From JAGVPT01 sp963827085 (GTDB lineage: Bacteria > Bacteroidota > Ignavibacteria > UBA10030 > UBA8401), in contig CAWGZY010000005.1 in NCBI GenBank assembly GCA_963827085.1, forward strand, positions 372,001 to 436,000: a stretch of DNA of 64,000 bases, in the 5' to 3' direction. The position numbers and the translations under genes are program-made. Positions 29,001-38,714 of the stretch are shown here, in pieces (position 1 is the first letter of the stretch; each line of letters begins with the position of its first letter). Under the pieces are notes generated by a model. That model was not told where the DNA came from, made no database searches, and saw only the letters and a list, made by a program, of their open reading frames with translations.

Positions 29001-29185
29001 CGACGGAGATAATCGATCTAATTCGCTGTTCAATGGATACCCCTCGTGATTGCGAAATGCCGAAGGAAACCCTTACAGAGATTAGACAGAAAATCGAGAG
29101 GCACATCAAGAACGGATATTTCAAAAGAGTGCAAGCACCTCTTGGGGTTAAGGCAGTCCTGAAATCCTGGATGGAATTGTCTTAA
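26048..29185 (+). CDS. SNF2-like helicase with N-terminal phospholipase-D-type domain
   Basis: 1,045 residues. The N-terminal about 200 residues form a PLD-like domain with one HKD-type motif (FHAKAYI, His129; GSSNFTAPG follows), used by nucleases of this superfamily. A superfamily 2 helicase follows: Walker A CDGVGLGKT (about 264-272), DEAH box IIDEAHHFRN (Asp351), FLTATPINN, and C-terminal motifs IFTEYMATARYL and STDVLSEGLNL with the arginine finger QRIGRVDRR. This PLD-SNF2 layout is common in restriction-like defence loci paired with a large DNA methyltransferase, which is exactly what follows. It appears intact. Confidence 0.88.
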   Translation: MPDNKRLGSELFIVDNSDADWKVKNYLHEWADLAHTFDIATGYFEIGALLALDGQWQKLDKLRILMGDEVSKRTRKALLEGVEYVKTVLDSSIEREKESNDFLNGVPSIVDALQKGKMECRVYTKEKFHAKAYITHAKQAVVGSAALVGSSNFTAPGLSKNVELNVQLRREVEILQEWFQRHWDQADDISAEILKVIERHTRDYTPFEVYAKALQEFFKGHEMTASEWELTKSAMYPVLDQYQKEGYQALMKISHQWGGAFLCDGVGLGKTFIGMMLIERLITYDRKRVMLIVPKAARKPVWENALRRYLPKLGGGFTNLRIFNHTDLMRGGEYTSEITRMKEQADVIIIDEAHHFRNPGTLGVTRYWKMYELTEGKTVFFLTATPINNGLRDLQHMIELFSRRERPDFFRGAPLGVHSLPGHFRRLENELEKQLLGKHDEQETLQFETNQAEAEQVLFNDNLFRALVVQRSRGYVKASQEQHGGSRAIFPTRQPPIVADYSVKKTYGRLLGMVEEAFSKKKPLFSLAIYYPLFYSKTKENSKEYAFEENRQKQLVRLIRIQFLKRFESSARAFEMLCETLLLKFLAWIEKHTKSDAEKRRLERWKAQNAEIIGYVRRQQSEMFGDGEEELDEDVITDEMLEDIEELPESEYRVNEMLDETYLDLDQSVRFLQELEKFQPSHDDKLRKLTSLLKNDSVLKKHKVIIFTEYMATARYLQKQLEKAKIDGVDEVDSSIKRDRGDIIRQFAPYYNESSSSALVADGLKETRVLISTDVLSEGLNLQDATRVINYDLHWNPVRLMQRIGRVDRRMNPEIEHRILADHPDQKEIRGTALYWNFLPPDEVDELLKLYSTVSNKTMRISKVFGIEGKKLLKPEDDYEALRDFIHNYEGTPTGTESMHLEYQKLIQQYPDLQARLNALPGRVYSGKEHPVKGTKAVFFCYALPAPPIAGREEESTNAGVWIEDAGFAHWFLYEMSSGRIVEEPTEIIDLIRCSMDTPRDCEMPKETLTEIRQKIERHIKNGYFKRVQAPLGVKAVLKSWMELS

Positions 29186-29215
29186 TTAGTCCGTAAAATT
29201 GTCGAATGAGAAATC

Positions 29216-29866
29216 ATGTCAGAAGCCCGATATAACCTACCGACGATTCCGATAGACATCTTCAAAATTTGCCTCGTGCAAGATGATTGGGTAACTGGTA
29301 GAAGGGGTCTGATTGTCGGAAGGACGTTTGTCTATGAGGCAGCCACAGTAAAAAATGAAGCAGCTGAATTGGGAATGAACATTGATGAATTCTTTACATC
29401 GCACATTCTCAACGGGATGTTCAAAAAGAAAATGAAACGAAAAGTACTTTTCTTCTATTGTGTGAGTAATGAGTTCTTCTTCATCTCGGCATGCTGCAAT
29501 ACGTTGCAGACCAACTTCAAAATGCTGTACCAGATTCCAGGTAATGTGGAGTCAGGCGATGAGCCCATAAAGCCTCGTTCATCTCCTTACATTTACTGGG
29601 ACGGCACATCCATTTACAGAATTCACCGGGAACCTGAAGCACAAGGCCGCGCGAGCTTTATCGTTGAAGATTTCTGTGCCCTCACCGGAGATTCCATCAG
29701 TGCTGCTTATACGTCAAACGAGGTCTACCAGCGGATTGCAGCACTGAAAACGCCAAATCAAGAATATTCAGCCGTTCCCACTGAAAGCTCTCAGGGAATG
29801 TCCTTATACAGCAAGAAGTATGAACTCAAGCACGCATTCTACGAGATTGTTGGAAGGCAAAAATGA
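29216..29866 (+). CDS. hypothetical protein between helicase and methyltransferase
   Basis: 216 residues, no family recognised. No signal peptide or membrane segment. It lies 30 bases after the helicase gene and overlaps the methyltransferase start by four bases (ATGA), so it is translated with the system. Such linked genes of unknown function in restriction-like clusters are often specificity or assembly subunits; that is inference only. Confidence 0.6.
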   Translation: MSEARYNLPTIPIDIFKICLVQDDWVTGRRGLIVGRTFVYEAATVKNEAAELGMNIDEFFTSHILNGMFKKKMKRKVLFFYCVSNEFFFISACCNTLQTNFKMLYQIPGNVESGDEPIKPRSSPYIYWDGTSIYRIHREPEAQGRASFIVEDFCALTGDSISAAYTSNEVYQRIAALKTPNQEYSAVPTESSQGMSLYSKKYELKHAFYEIVGRQK

Positions 29867-32800
29867 AGAATCAAGTTATTGAACGTCTACACTCGATTAA
29901 GACGTTTCCCTCGCTGGTAAAATATTTGCGTGACGAGCTCGATTGGCCCATTGAGTCCGAGGATGCGGATGATATTACATTCGAATATGAACCCGAGGAA
30001 CTCGGACTCGAAAAGGAGATTGCAGTCAAAATAAAGGAAATCAAACAACTCCGCCCTCTTACCACGGGGCAGCCGTGGGGGATCTTCTACATAAACTTCG
30101 AGCCCAAGCGTCTTCCCGTTGTTGTCCTTCGGCGTATCCTTCAAAAGCTTGTTATTAAGAAGCGGGCGAGTGCGAACAAATCGCAATTGCGTGCATGGGA
30201 GCTGCATGACTTACTCTTTATTTCATCGTACGGTGAGGATAAAGAGCGATCAATTACGTTCGCTCACTTCTCAGAAAATCCCGACACTGGTGAACTGCCC
30301 ACACTCCGAGTGCTTGGATGGGACGATCAGGATACCGTGCTACATCTTGACCACGCACATGCTACGCTCAAAGAAAAATTGTCTTGGCCTGACAACCCAG
30401 ACGATGCTGAGGCATGGCGCGAACGATGGTCAGAGGCCTTTACGCTGAGGCACAGAGAAGTCATCACAACATCGAAGGAGCTCGCGATCCGCCTGGCTTC
30501 TCTGGCAACGAGGATTCGGAAACGTGTCAATGCGGTTCTTAAGGTCGAATCGGAAAAAGGACCGTTCCGGCAATTGCATCAAGCATTTCGCGAAGCGCTC
30601 ATCCACGATTTGAACGAGGACGACTTTGCCGACATGTACGCCCAGACGATCACCTATGGTTTGCTTGCAGCCCGCGTATCGCGACCGACGGGTGTCGTCA
30701 CGGAGAACCTTGCACAACTGGTGAGCAATCCCTTCTTGAAGGAGACGCTGAGCACTTTCTTGACATTTGGTGGGAAGAAAGGGAAAATTGATTTCGATGA
30801 AGTCGGCATTCTTGATGTTGTTGACTTGCTTAATAGTCCGGACACAAACGTCGAAGCAGTCCTGCGCGATTTTGGCAATCGGACCCAGCGTGAAGATCCC
30901 GTAATCCACTTCTACGAGTTATTTCTAACCGAGTACCGATAAGAAAAAGAAGATAGAGCGCGGAGTCTTCTATACGCCCCAGCCGGTCGTCTCATACATT
31001 GTACGGAGTGTTCATGAATTGTTACAGAGCGAGTTCGGGTTGGAGGATGGACTTGCCTCAACGGTGACATGGGGTGAGATGGCGAAGAGGAACAAGAAGA
31101 TCAAGTTGCCCGAGGGAGTGTCAACCGACGAGTCATTCGTTCAAGTTCTCGATCCCGCTGTTGGTACCGGGACATTTCTTGTAGAAGTGATCGACGTTGT
31201 GGCAAAGACAATGATTGCAAAGTGGGAAAAGGCTGGTCGCACTCAGAGTGAGATACAAGAGCTCTGGGACAAATACGTGGGCAAAGATTTGTTGCCCCGT
31301 CTCTATGGCTACGAGTTGATGATGGCGCCATACGTAATTGCTGATATTAAACTCACGCTGAAACTCACAGAGCTCAGCCGTCAGTTGGGAGAACTGTTCT
31401 ACCACGGAGAGGGTAAGGGGCGCTTCAACATCTATCTCACAAACAGCCTTGAACCACCTTCGGAGGTTGCCGACGAGAAGCTGGCCGATTTGTTCTTGCC
31501 ACTGGCGCATGAGGCGAGTGTAGTGAATCGGATAAAGAGGGAGAAACGCTTCACCGTCGTGGTAGGCAATCCACCCTATTCAATATTCTCAGCTAATTTG
31601 ACGCCTGATTGTCGTGCAATAGTCGAGCCGTAAAAGTATCTCTCGGGCCAACGAATTCGAGAAAGGAATATGCTCCAGTTTGAAAAGAACCTACAGGACG
31701 ATTACGTGAAGTTCTACCGATTTGCAGAATTTCAGACTGAACTCAGTATGACGGGAGTTGTAGGAATGATAACGAACCACTCATTTCTCTACAATCCCAC
31801 ATTACGCGGAATGCGGAAGCATCTCATTGATAATTTTGCCCGCATCTATCTACTTGATCTAAATGGGAACGCAAAGTTCGACAACGATGAAAACGTATTT
31901 GACATCCAGCAAGGTGTTGCAATCTCCTTGTTATCTCGAGGCGCAGCTCATAAAGGAGAGTCCCGTGTAGATTTTGCCAGTTTCTACGGCTCACGGGAAA
32001 GCAAATATGAAATGCTTAATAATATGTTAAATTCTCAAGTAGTTTTTCGTCAAGTGAAAATGAGTCCTTCGGAATACAGATTCATTCCTCGAGATGCCAA
32101 TTTGCAGGAGGAGTACGATAAAGGATTTCTTCTGACGGAAGTAATGCCGCGCTATAGTGTTGGAATGTGTTCAGCTCGCGATTCATTCGCACTTGATTTT
32201 GATAGTGAACCACTGTTGGAACGTGTTCAGAGGTTCAGGAATTCGACACTTTCCGACCAAGATCTTTGCGCGAAGCTAGAAATTCCCCAAAAGAAGGGGT
32301 GGAACGTTTCCAAAGCGAGGCGGGACTTAAAATCAGTTAAGAATCTGAACGAGCACCTTGTTCAGTGTAGTTACCGTCCATTCGATTACAGGTATTGTTT
32401 CTATCATTCGTCTGTGATATGGGGAATGTCACACCCTGTCATGAGAAACTTCATCCATCACCCGACCAGATTTCGAAATCTCGGGTTTGTATGTATGCGC
32501 AATAGTCGGGATAAAAGGAATGATTTATTCTTTTGCGTCAATGGCGTAACCGACAAAGGAATCATTTCTTCAGTAGACAATTCGACTGTCTTACCCCTTT
32601 TTGTATTCCCTGAGGAGCTCACCCTTCGCCCCGGCGGCTCTGATTTGAGCAAGCCAGTTTTAAACTTTGCACCGTCGTTTCTTGGGGCGATAACCCAACG
32701 TTTGGGGATAAGATTCGACGCACAACTTTATCTACCATCCGTTGACAGCATAGGGCCTTACGACATATTTCAATACTTCTATGCGCTAGTATTTTCAGTT

Positions 32801-33250
32801 GGTTTCCGAAACCGTTACGCAGAATTTATTAGAACTGATTTTCCACGCGTTCCACTCACGTCTAACATTGAGTTGTTCCGATCTTTAGCAAACCTCGGGC
32901 GCGAGCTTATCGGGCTCCACCTCATGGAGTCTAACAGATTGGTCAAGCATGTCACCACGCTTGTCGGCAAAACATCTGAAGTTGAAAAGGTTGAATACGC
33001 AAACTATACCGTCTGGATCGACAAAGCGCAAACGAGCGGCTTCAAAGGAGTGCCGGAGAATGTTTGGGAGTTTCACGTAGGCGGCTACCAGGTGTGCGAG
33101 AAATGGCTCAAAGACCGCAAGGGGCGTAAGCTCACTAAAGAAGACATTGAGCACTACCATCGCATCGTGGTTGCCCTCTGCGAAACTATCCGGCTCATGG
33201 CTGAGATAGATAAGGTCATCGATGAGCACGGCGGGTGGCCGATAGAATAA
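29863..33250 (+). pseudogene. ISP-type N6-adenine DNA methyltransferase, frameshift and nonsense
   Basis: A gene for about 1,125 residues, broken twice. The first part (29863-30942) is the helical N-terminal region. The frame shifts near 30938 at an A-rich stretch and continues with GVFYTPQPVVSYIVRSV, methylase motif I DPAVGTGTF (31151) and the catalytic motif IV NPPY (31568). A TAA at 31631-31633 then interrupts the frame where a tyrosine is expected (EP-stop-KYLSG). The rest (to 33250) stays in frame and carries the target-recognition region and the family end VGGYQVCEKWLKDRKGRKL. Related enzymes are annotated as type ISP restriction-modification proteins. With two breaks, a working methylase is unlikely unless they are sequence errors. 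Confidence 0.8.
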
Positions 33251-33271
33251 GACTTAATAAGGTAGAAGGAG

Positions 33272-34216
33272 ATGAACAGATTTGATTTTTACGACCCCGG
33301 GATTCATGAGGGCGAGCTACCGGTCAGAGTCCTTGAACAGAATATAATTTTCTGGTTCGAAAAAATCACTCCAGATTTCATTTCAGATGTTAAGTTTGAA
33401 GTTGAGACGAACAGTCTGGACCCCGCAATCCAATATCATGTTGACCCTAATCCAATCACGGAAATTGCAAACATCTCACCTGATCGACGTATTCACATAT
33501 ATGAGAACTTTAACGAGTTCCTTTGGACTGTTTGTTACTCAATCATGGTATTGTTTGATGAGGGTATACAACAGCCAATCATTGAGGGTAAGTTTACTGG
33601 CCACATGGATTTGGCAAATCCGATTATTATTGGAGCGTACAATGTATTTCAGGGTGGCCTAACTCTGAAATCGAAATATGATGTGAAATTGTTCTTCGAT
33701 CTCCCCAACCCTGAAAAATATTTGGAATTGGAAAAGTTTTACGTCGAAAAGACAAATGGAGCATTTGTGGGCGCGATGACGTTTGTGCTTCTTCATGAGT
33801 TTGCTCACCAGTATTTGGGTCATTTGTCATACTACACTTTCGGAGATTCGGCAAAAGATGATGAGATTAATGCAGATGCCTATGCAATCCAAAAAATGTC
33901 CGAAAGTTTTGATACAGACAAAGGAGCAACCTACAAAGTGGGGATTGTCTTAGGACTGTGTTCGTTGATTCTTCTTTCGAGATCCCTTCGGGGTGGAACA
34001 AATCATCCCGATCCTGAGGATAGGATTAAACTGGCTCTAGAGAAGCTCAATCCAGATCAGTATCATTACTTGTGGGGGTATGCTGGCTTTGCCCTGCAAT
34101 TGTGGCAAATTGAATACGGGATCAGATTGGATATTCCTGATGAATTTGAGGATCACCGTGATTCATTTTACAAGATGCACAACGCCATCAAGGAACATAA
34201 AAAAACGAACCCATAG
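33272..34216 (+). CDS. HEFAH zinc metallopeptidase (Lit/U49-like?)
   Basis: 314 residues, cytoplasmic. H-E-F-A-H at 175-179 in a helix (LLHEFAHQYLGH) gives two zinc ligands and the catalytic glutamate; DDEINADAYA about 20 residues later supplies the likely third ligand in the E-x-x-AD-x-x-A form. Length and motif match the Lit-type phage-exclusion peptidases (family U49), which cut elongation factor Tu, but overall likeness could not be tested. ATG 33272 is directly preceded by AAGGAG. It lies 21 bases after the methyltransferase and 14 before the next gene, in one run of defence genes. Confidence 0.65.
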   Translation: MNRFDFYDPGIHEGELPVRVLEQNIIFWFEKITPDFISDVKFEVETNSLDPAIQYHVDPNPITEIANISPDRRIHIYENFNEFLWTVCYSIMVLFDEGIQQPIIEGKFTGHMDLANPIIIGAYNVFQGGLTLKSKYDVKLFFDLPNPEKYLELEKFYVEKTNGAFVGAMTFVLLHEFAHQYLGHLSYYTFGDSAKDDEINADAYAIQKMSESFDTDKGATYKVGIVLGLCSLILLSRSLRGGTNHPDPEDRIKLALEKLNPDQYHYLWGYAGFALQLWQIEYGIRLDIPDEFEDHRDSFYKMHNAIKEHKKTNP

Positions 34217-34230
34217 TCGGACGACGAGGT

Positions 34231-34698
34231 ATGAATAACCGATCTACAGCATCTTTTGGGAAACGACAGGAATACATCGCGGTCGCCGAACTACTTCGTC
34301 GCGGTTTTGACGTTTATATGACACTTGTCGATGACCAACAGATCGACTTTGTTATCAGACAGAAGAAGGGTAAAGTGCTTCGCTACCTTGACGTTCAAAA
34401 TAAGGCACGATCAATCGGTGCAAAACATGGAGCAACATTCTCAGCCTTGACTGTTCGTGATCCGAGACCCAATTTCTGGTTCATTTTTTATAGTGAAGTG
34501 GCAAACACTTACTGGATCATGCCATCACTAGATCTGGTCAAGCTAGCTAACGTCAACAAAGGAGGCAAGAACAAGAAAGGGAAGAACAAGGGCAAATTCA
34601 GCATTGTGCTGGCCAATAAAAATAAAAGCGGCTGGAAACCGCGCCCAAAATTCTCAAGGTACGAGAATGCGTTTGAGAGTCTGGAGTGGAAGGGATAG
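34231..34698 (+). CDS. small PD-(D/E)XK-like protein
   Basis: 155 residues. The N-terminal helix (FGKRQEYIAVAELLRRGF), then DQQIDFVIRQ and LRYLDVQNKA follow the order of a PD-(D/E)XK nuclease or resolvase fold: a leading glutamate, an aspartate at the end of a strand, then D-V-Q-x-K. The C-terminal part is lysine-rich (KKGKNKGKF) and could bind nucleic acid. Likely a DNA-binding or cutting partner of the peptidase (33272) or the helicase (34910); no family name is certain. Confidence 0.6.
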   Translation: MNNRSTASFGKRQEYIAVAELLRRGFDVYMTLVDDQQIDFVIRQKKGKVLRYLDVQNKARSIGAKHGATFSALTVRDPRPNFWFIFYSEVANTYWIMPSLDLVKLANVNKGGKNKKGKNKGKFSIVLANKNKSGWKPRPKFSRYENAFESLEWKG

Positions 34699-34909
34699 GC
34701 TGGCGAGTATAAGCCCCCCTATCGAAATACCTCCAAATGCGCCTTGATAACATGCCGATTGTATAATTTCTTAGCTACAGTAGACTGTCTGAAACCTATC
34801 ATATCGAATTTACAAATCATACTACCTGCTCGACGAATATATTCTCAACGATTGCAAAGGCAAGCTTGGGCAGAGCGAAAGTAGCAGCTAATACAAAGGG
34901 GACATAATT

Positions 34910-37900
34910 ATGCATTTAACGCAACGTGTTGCGTGGCATGACAACAATTGGAATGGAACGGTTTGTCGAAGGCCGTTGGAAAATTCATATTGTATGGCGC
35001 TCGACAGAATTCGGGAAGAGAGGGATGATCTGCAAGAGGACCGCGCTGCAGGTCGGAAATGGGATAGTCCTGGGCTAGATGAACTCCCGCCATGTCAGGC
35101 GGAAGCGGGGGCATTCATGAGTCCTCATGAATGGGTGCGAGTACAGAAACATCCGTATCAGAAAATTGATAAGGCAAGAGAAACCCATGGCCATTTAGTT
35201 CCCACGGCAACCAAAGTGCCTCCGTACTCCACTTTTGCTGTTCCATTCTGGTGGATGAATCGAGAACATCAAAAACAAATCGAGCCAACTCTCCCCGACC
35301 CGCTTCCTCCAGACGAGGAACCGCCATTCAACTCTGCTTGGGTTTTCAGTCGATCTCGGCAAGAGGCACTAAACGAATTGTTTTTCGGACGATTGCAGGA
35401 AAACAAGTCGCTTGTTTTTTTCTACACGAAAGAAGGGCATCCACTGGGAGACGATATTCGGAGATTAGTCGTTGGGATTGGAGTCCTAACGAAAATCGGG
35501 AAGTTAACGTATTTTGACACCAATAATCCTAGTAAGCCATCCTATCCAAACTGGGACCGGCAGATTCATCACTCTATCCGGCCAGAAGGGACTGAGGGGT
35601 TTCTCTTGCCGTATCAAGACTACCTTGAACCAACCGGCGATCCCAACGAGGATGCGCGTAGGCAAGACCTCCTCAGAGAGATAGCGGTCGTACCAGCGTA
35701 TGAAGACACCAGAGCCTTTTCATACATGTCCGAAACTGCAACGGCTGATGTTGCACTCGCGATATTGACTAAGTGTTTAGATGCAGTCCGATTGATCAAG
35801 AAACATGGAATCGCAAAAGGACCATGGGATGAGCGAGAGGATTGGCTGAATGGCAAACTCGCATCTGTTTGGAAGGAGCGAGGAGCGTTTCCAGGAGTCG
35901 GATCAGCGCTTGAGGCGTTGAATTTCCGATTAGGAACATCGCTCTATTACGAACTCATTCAAGGTGGTAAACTGAAATCTGAGGATAATCCGTGGCCGCT
36001 CATAAACGATCTGTTTGCGGGAACAACGGAGCCTCCTCGCAAGGAATATGTTGCCGAGATCGATGCAATCAAAAGCGTTTGGAAAGATCTCTCTGACGAG
36101 AGGAAGATGCTGCTATCGTTGCTTTCTCGGTTTGATTTCACCGTGCAACAAATGAAACGGTGGTTTTCGTCGAAGAAGCGACCTGGGGGCTTGAAGGACT
36201 CTGACATTATTGCGAATCCGTACAAGATTGTGGAAACAGACGAGGGGGACAGTGAAGATGGCCCAATTCCAATTGGGATTATTGATCGAGGGCTGCTTCC
36301 AGATTCCACAATTTCTGCAAAACATCCATTACCTTCTCCCACATGTGTCGAGACTCCGAACGATCCTCGCAGAATACGTGGAGCCCTTGTCAGTGTTTTG
36401 AGGCGGCGAACAGATGAGGGGGACTCTCTCCTCTCAGAAACAGAAGCTCTGACTCGGACAAAAGAGATAGACTTGACCCGACCTTTCGATTTGCCTGACA
36501 ATTGGTGCAAAGCTCATGAGAGTGATCTCGCAGGAGTTATCGAGCGATTCTCAATTTCAAAAGAGGATGAAAAGGGAGAAGCTCTATCGATCAGCATCCT
36601 CCAATTGACAGAAATGAAGGAGAGAGAAGAAAGACTGCAAAAAATACTTAGCGCGAGATTGGATAAAGAAATTGACTCCTCAAAGGTGAAGTGGGAGAAA
36701 TTAATCAAGGAGGCAATAAAGGCTGGTGGAGGGAAATTCGACCCTAAAAACAAGCGTCATCTTGCAACCCTAAAAGAACAAGCTGCTGCACTTGAGAGAG
36801 TAACAACCAGAAAACTATCTGTTCTAACCGGGAGGGCTGGAACAGGCAAAACCTCTGCACTTGGTGCATTATTGCTGAATCCAAAAATCGGAGAAGGAGG
36901 TGTTCTCCTATTAGCTCCGACGGGTAAGGCGCGAGTACCTGCTGGGAAAGAAATCTGGCAGCGAGGCGATGACAATTGCTGGGTTTTTGTTAAGGATGAA
37001 GAGATATAATGCTCATCTACAAAAACCCAAGTTTACCGGTACTGACAAATACACAAAAGAAAGAACTGTAGTCATCGATGAATGCTCGATGCTCACTTCA
37101 GATATGTTGTACGCAGTGCTTGATGCTCTGAATCTTGGCCACGTGCAGCGTCTGATACTGGTTGGTGACCCCAATCAACTTCCACCGATTGGAGTAGGTC
37201 GCCCTTTTGCAGACCTCATCGGCCACTTAGAATCTTTGGCTGCTTCAAAGGATGCAAAACAACGGAAGATTGCGGGCGCAATGGGACGACTGACAGTCGA
37301 AGTGCGCACAACAGCAAAGAAGCCGTCGGATGCTCTCAAGCTGGCATCTTGGTACACAAGAGAACATCAGCCAGCTGACGCGGATAAAGTGTTTTCAGAT
37401 CTCGAACAAAAGAAACAATTCAACGATCTGGAAATACGGTACTGGAAATCATCCGATGATTTGCACACTGCAATCCTCGATGTTTTTCACAAACATCTTG
37501 ATATAAAAGATGAGAACGATCTCGAAGGATTTAACAAGGCGTTGGGATTCACTGAGAACAAACAAGTAGATTTCGCCTTTCCGGACGGGGCCGAGAATTT
37601 TCAAATTCTTTCGGCTGTCAGGATGCATCCATACGGTGTACATGAAATCAATAGATTCATCCAAGGCAAGTTTCGTGCAAAGCAACTGAAGGAGGCGAGG
37701 GCACATTATTGGAAAATGAAGCTGGGAGACGAGGAGATCGTTCTTCATGATAAAGTGATTCAAGTCCGGAACTTAAAACGAAAATCATATAATTGGGAAA
37801 CTAAGGCGCAAGATGAGATTTATGTCGCAAACGGTGAGGTAGGTATCTGTGCCTTTGAGAAAAACAAATTTCTCAATGTTGTCTACGCGGGTCGACCTCA

Positions 37901-38597
37901 ACTGACTTTTGGCTATGCGGGTTGGGACTTCCCGGCAAGGGGCGGTCCGCTGGAACTTGCGTATGCCCTAACTGTTCACAAATCGCAGGGTAGCGAATTC
38001 AAGAAGGTCTTCGTAATACTCCCGAAGAATTGCAGACCCCTTTCAAGGGAACTACTTTACACAGCTCTCACAAGATCACGTGCTCAGCTCGTGTTGCTCA
38101 TTGAAGGGAATGACCCTTCAATGCTATATGAGTACATGAGGCCCGAGAAATCAGAGACCGCGAGACGAAACACAAATCTATTTGTTGGTGCCTTGCGTCT
38201 GGAATACAATTCAGTCCCATACGCGGAGCATTTAATTCATCGATCCCAAAAGGGGCACATGGTACGGAGCAAATCAGAGTTAGTGATAGCAAATATGCTC
38301 CATAGCATGGGTATCGAGTATATGTATGAACAGAAATTCATTGGACCTAAGACTCACGACATCTACCTCCCCGATTTTATGTTTGTTGACCCGTCAGGTG
38401 AACCGATCATTTGGGAACACCTTGGGATGTTGACGCGCGATGACTATCGAGAATCCTGGGAGCGAAAACGCGAGTTATACAAGAAAAATGGATTGAAAGA
38501 AGGAAAGAACTTGTTCACTACCGAGGATGATTCAAGGGGAGGGCTCGATTCCTTGAAAGTGGGCAAAGTCGCAAAAGCAATACAGAAAATGTTATGA
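34910..38597 (+). pseudogene. RecD-like SF1B helicase fused to C-terminal nuclease domain, frameshifted
   Basis: A gene for about 1,230 residues with one frame break near 36930. The N-terminal about 570 residues have no known fold to me. Then comes a RecD/UvrD_C-type helicase: Walker A GRAGTGKT (about 640), LLAPTGKARV, and after the break GSEAMTIAGFL, Walker B VIDECSML (37075), GDPNQLPPIG, and the final helicase motif ALTVHKSQGSEF with YTALTRSRAQL. The last about 130 residues form a second PD-(D/E)XK-like domain (RSKSELVIANML, YLPDFMF, WEHLGM). The second part cannot be translated without a frame change; ATG 36969 might restart it. Because both halves are free of other stops, the break is recent, programmed or an assembly error. 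Confidence 0.8.
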
Positions 38598-38714
38598 TAA
38601 AATTCGTTAAATTATCTGTTGAGCCATCCACGTTGTCGCCAATATCCTTGATGCAATTCGGGAATTTGGTGAGTAATAATCGACGCCACGAATAACCTTA
38701 GTTTTGATAAAACG

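Noticed and set aside
26048..38597. A complete BREX or DISARM system
   Set aside because: PglZ, BrxC, the DUF1998 helicase and other core genes are absent; only single domains are shared.
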